From the NCBI RefSeq assembly GCF_024166365.1, contig NC_064839.1, positions 32,376,378 to 32,440,377 on the forward strand: a DNA stretch of 64,000 bases. The letters are read 5' to 3'. The number at the start of each line of letters is the position of its first letter. Position 1 is the first letter of the stretch. Below are positions 61,163 through 64,000 of this stretch, piece by piece. The DNA comes from Elephas maximus indicus (Eukaryota; Chordata; Mammalia; Proboscidea; Elephantidae). Position numbers and translations under genes: made by a program. Under the pieces are notes generated by a model. That model made no database searches, had not been told where the DNA came from, and saw nothing but the letters and a program-made list of their open reading frames with translations.

Positions 61163-61560
61163 ATTTTTTATTCTTTTTTTTTTAAATATTTTATTGTGTT
61201 TTGGGTGAATGTTTATACAACAAATTAAGTTCTCATTTAACAATCTCTATACATAGTGTTCAATGACATTGGTTACATTTTTCACACTATATCAGCACTC
61301 TTATTGTTTCCATTCTGGTTGTTCTATTTCCCTTAATCTAGCTTCCCTGTCCCCCTTTACCTTCTCATGTTTGGTCTAGGGAAAATGTTACTGTTTGGTT
61401 TCATTTAGATGATTATTTAGAGGTGCGTAGTACTCGTGAGTGATATTACCTGTTTTATGGACCAGTCTGTATTTTGGCTGAAAGGTGACCTCTGGGAGTG
61501 GTTTGAGTTCCAAGTTTAAAGGGTATCCCAGGGTGATAATCTTGGGGGTTCATCCAATTT
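61163..61560 (-). mobile_element. L1 3' end, antisense, with poly-T
   Basis: A T-rich start and 'attttattgtgttttgggtg' (reverse of the same terminus as at 13.4 kb), then 'caacaaattaagttctc'. It is a more diverged subfamily than the copies at 13.4 and 54.9 kb. Confidence 0.65.
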
Positions 61561-61670
61561 CTACCTGTCCACCAGTGGAAGGATTTTAATCGGAGGCTCT
61601 GGAGAAAGGAGCCTAAGATGGAAAAGCAGAGGATTCAAGTTCAAGTCCTGGTTCTGCCTAGTTCTTCTCC

Positions 61671-61882
61671 ACTCTGGGTGGTGCAAACAGTTAACACACT
61701 TAGCTGCTAACTGCAAGTTTGGAGTTTCGAAGTTTGAGTCCACCCAGAGGCACCTCAGAAGAAAGGCCTGGCAATCTACTTCAAAAAAAAAGCAGTCATT
61801 GAAAACCCTATGGAGCAGAGTTCCACTCTGACACACATGGAGTTTCCGTGAGTCAGAATCAACTCCATGGAAATTATTTTTG
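61671..61882 (+). mobile_element. AfroSINE, long form
   Basis: 'actctgggtggtgcaaacag', 'cttagctgctaactgcaag', 'gaagaaaggcctggcaatc' and 'gtcagaatcaactccatgg'. It has an A-tract interruption in the middle block. Confidence 0.9.
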
Positions 61883-62275
61883 GGGAGGGTTTCACTCTGG
61901 CCTCAGTTTCCTAATCTAAGAATTAGGGCACTTAGACAAAAGGATCAGTCAAGTGTGCTTCCAGCTCTGAATCTTGGTCACACTCTGGTCTAAGACTCCA
62001 CATGTTATAAAATCTTATTGATCGTATCACTCCTCTTCCCAGATACCTCAACAACAACATTTGCTACCTCTTGCTTGTCAGCAATGATAATAACCAATAT
62101 TTGTTGAGTGCTAAATATGGGCCAGAGACTGTGCCAAATCTGTACATAACTTATTTAATTCTCATCACAGCCCCCTGAAGAAGATGCTACCATTATCCCT
62201 AGTTTATAGCTGAGGAATCTGAGGCTGTGAAAGCTTGAATGACTTTTTACTTAAGAAACATTTCTAGGGCTTAGT
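61883..62275 (+). repeat. MIR/L2-type fragments
   Basis: 61890-61970 is an MIR 3' half ('ggcctcagtttcctaatc'). 62085-62240 is an MIRb/L2-like arm ('tatttgttgagtgctaaatat', 'agctgaggaatctgagg'). Confidence 0.65.
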
Positions 62276-62810
62276 ATCAGTTATCTAGTACTGCCATAAC
62301 AGGAATACCACAAGTGAATGGTTTTAACAAAAAGAATTTTTTTTTCTCACAGTCTACCCAGTGAGTCTAAAAAAAAAAAAAAAAAGTAGTCTACAAATCC
62401 AAATTCAGGGTGTCAGCTCCAGGGGAAGGCTTTCTGTCTCTGTCAGCTCTGGAGGGAGTTCCTCATCATCAATCATCCCCTAGTCAAGAAGCTTCTCAGC
62501 GCGGGGACCCTGGGTCCAAAGGACATGCTATTCACCTGTTTCTTGGTGGTATGAGGTCCCCATGTCCCTCTGCTTGCTTCTCTCTTTATCTCAAATGAGT
62601 TGACTTAAGACACAATCTAATCTTGTAGGTCGAGTCCTGCGTCATGAACATAACTGCTGCTACTCCCACCTCATTAACATCATAGAGGTAGGATTTACAA
62701 CACAGAAAAATCACATCAGATGACAAAATTGTAGACAATCACACAATACTTGAAATCATGGACTAGCCAAATTGACACACATTTTGTGGGGGCACAATTC
62801 AATCCATGAC
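62276..62810 (-). mobile_element. MaLR-like solo LTR, antisense
   Basis: Reverse reading of the family seen at 5138. It opens 'actgccataacaggaatacc', carries 'agcttctcagcgcgggg' and 'gggtccaaaggacatgc', and closes 'gtgggggcacaattcaatcc'. An A tract interrupts it at 62370-62387. No internal viral genes. Confidence 0.8.
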
Positions 62811-63242
62811 AGACTTGAACCCCTGTCTGATTGACTCCACACTGCGCATTGCCTCTCAACAATTACCACCTAGGCTTCTAAGACACAGAACTCACCAAGG
62901 TCACCTCTAATCTTCTCAGTTGTCTCTAAGGCATCTCCCTTCATTTGTCAGGTCTACCTGCCCCCTCTACCCTTCACTGTTATTTGGGCTTTTACTCAGG
63001 CCTTTGAGGAGAAGCAACAAGAGATAATGGGCCAAGCTGACTGAGAGTCCCGTCTCTAATAATGGCATGTCGAAGGCATCTGACCTCATCTAACTTCACA
63101 AGGAGGGAGGGGAATCAAGATCAACAGCCCAAGGCTGCTTCTTTTGAGGTAGGGATCAGACATGCCTCCTCTCTCTGCCATTTTTACCAATTCTGACACC
63201 AACTATCACTCCCATGGCACTCTCTCCTTCTCTGCTGAGTTT
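62811..63242. other. No recognised gene
   Basis: Ordinary sequence between two LTRs. An MLT- or L1-like origin is possible but not readable by eye. Confidence 0.3.
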
Positions 63243-64000
63243 GATAATTCATTACAGTGGCCACACAGAACTCACAGACAATACTCACGATTATGGGGTT
63301 TATTAGGGAAGTAACAGGTTGCAAGTCAGGTTCAGGAAGGCTCAGGATACAATTCTTCTGTCAGGGAGGAAGGACAGCCTCTTCTCAGCCATGCCTATAG
63401 GCAGGCCTCTCTCTGGCCCTTGGTCTCGGCCCTAATCAGGGAAGTGTTACAAAGTTCTTTTAGCTCTGCTGATAAGTGCCCCCAAGACACCCCACTCCAC
63501 CAGTAACTTTGGTCCAAAGGCTCAGCTGTAGCTTTGTGGCTGGGCGAACCTAACTCCAAGTGCCCAGAGGCACCCTACTCCACCAGCAAGCCCCCTACTT
63601 GAAGGCACTCAGCTTTCTTACTCTGTGGGCTGGGAAGCCCACCATGCTCTCTCCTGCAGGTCTCTCTTACCACTGTTTCTTTGCCACTGCTTCTTGCCAT
63701 CTTTGATGTTACAGTTCTCCCTCTTGGTTTCCTGGTTTCAGGAGCTTCTCAGAGCAGGGATACCAGGTCCAAAGGACATGCTCTGCTCCTGGATCACCCT
63801 TCATGGTAATGAGTTCTTCTCTTTCCCACCTCTGGGATGGCTCATTTTAAGTCTAGCAGGATGGCAAAACTGACCAATCCACTTTGTGGGCCACAATTAC
63901 CTTATTTGCCCAGTCCCACCTAATCAGTCAGGTGGGAGTTTAAAGACCATGGCAAGAAAGGCCACACAAAAGCAATCCATCGCACTGCAATCTTCCTGCA
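63243..64000 (-). mobile_element. Probable LTR, antisense, reaching the window edge
   Basis: On the minus strand it has a polyadenylation word ('cctaataaaccccat' reversed from 63292-63310) and the family word shared with the LTRs at 5.1 and 62.5 kb ('agcttctcagagcaggg', 'ggtccaaaggacatgctc'). The outer ends are uncertain, and it may continue outside the window. Confidence 0.6.

Overview
This is mammalian nuclear DNA from an afrotherian, most likely an elephant or a close paenungulate relative. The call rests on the repeats. More than 40 copies of the tRNA-headed AfroSINE family lie on both strands. They occur with 3'-end fragments of an RTE-type (BovB-like) LINE whose tail they share. Older pan-mammalian MIR, L2, L1M, MER5 and MLT1-type relics lie between them. 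The species itself cannot be fixed from the sequence.

I found no protein-coding exon, processed pseudogene, RNA gene or CpG island. Nearly all open frames are short and chance-like. The exceptions come from transposon proteins: the RTE ORF2 C-terminus at 6.6-6.95 kb, the RTE reverse transcriptase region at 40.1-41.2 kb, and an antisense L1 ORF2 C-terminus at 14.7-15.2 kb. The window therefore reads as intergenic or deep intronic.

Layout. 0-10 kb: RTE 3' ends at 2.6, 3.4 and 6.4 kb, a MaLR-like solo LTR with a 5-bp target duplication at 5.1 kb, and the first internally deleted RTE derivative at 7.9 kb. 10-20 kb: MIR/L2 relics, antisense L1 pieces, a CpG-retaining non-repetitive block at 16.0-16.5 kb and a GTA triplet array. 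20-36 kb: an MLT1-type LTR split by a SINE, an RTE copy with an 11-bp duplication, a degenerate telomere-like (CCCTAA) block at 27.85-28.32 kb, a 130-bp direct duplication around a SINE, inverted tetranucleotide arrays, and a MER5A split by RTE sequence. 36-46 kb: two copies of an element resembling a non-autonomous hAT transposon, and a four-layer nest (RTE, LTR, SINE, microsatellite) at 40.1-42.6 kb. 46-64 kb: a five-SINE train at 54.4-55.6 kb, itself split by a short L1, inside the arms of a 120-bp inverted repeat; a second SINE cluster at 58.6-60.2 kb; and antisense LTRs at the right end.

No new biological system in the sense of a gene cluster is visible. The features most worth a second look concern repeats: the hAT-like pair, the RTE deletion derivative with a shared junction, the AfroSINE body matching the RTE 5' region, the repeatedly used SINE target site, the inverted repeat and the interstitial telomeric block. 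Several single-copy stretches rich in TAATTA-like motifs are candidates for conserved regulatory elements, but that needs a cross-species alignment.
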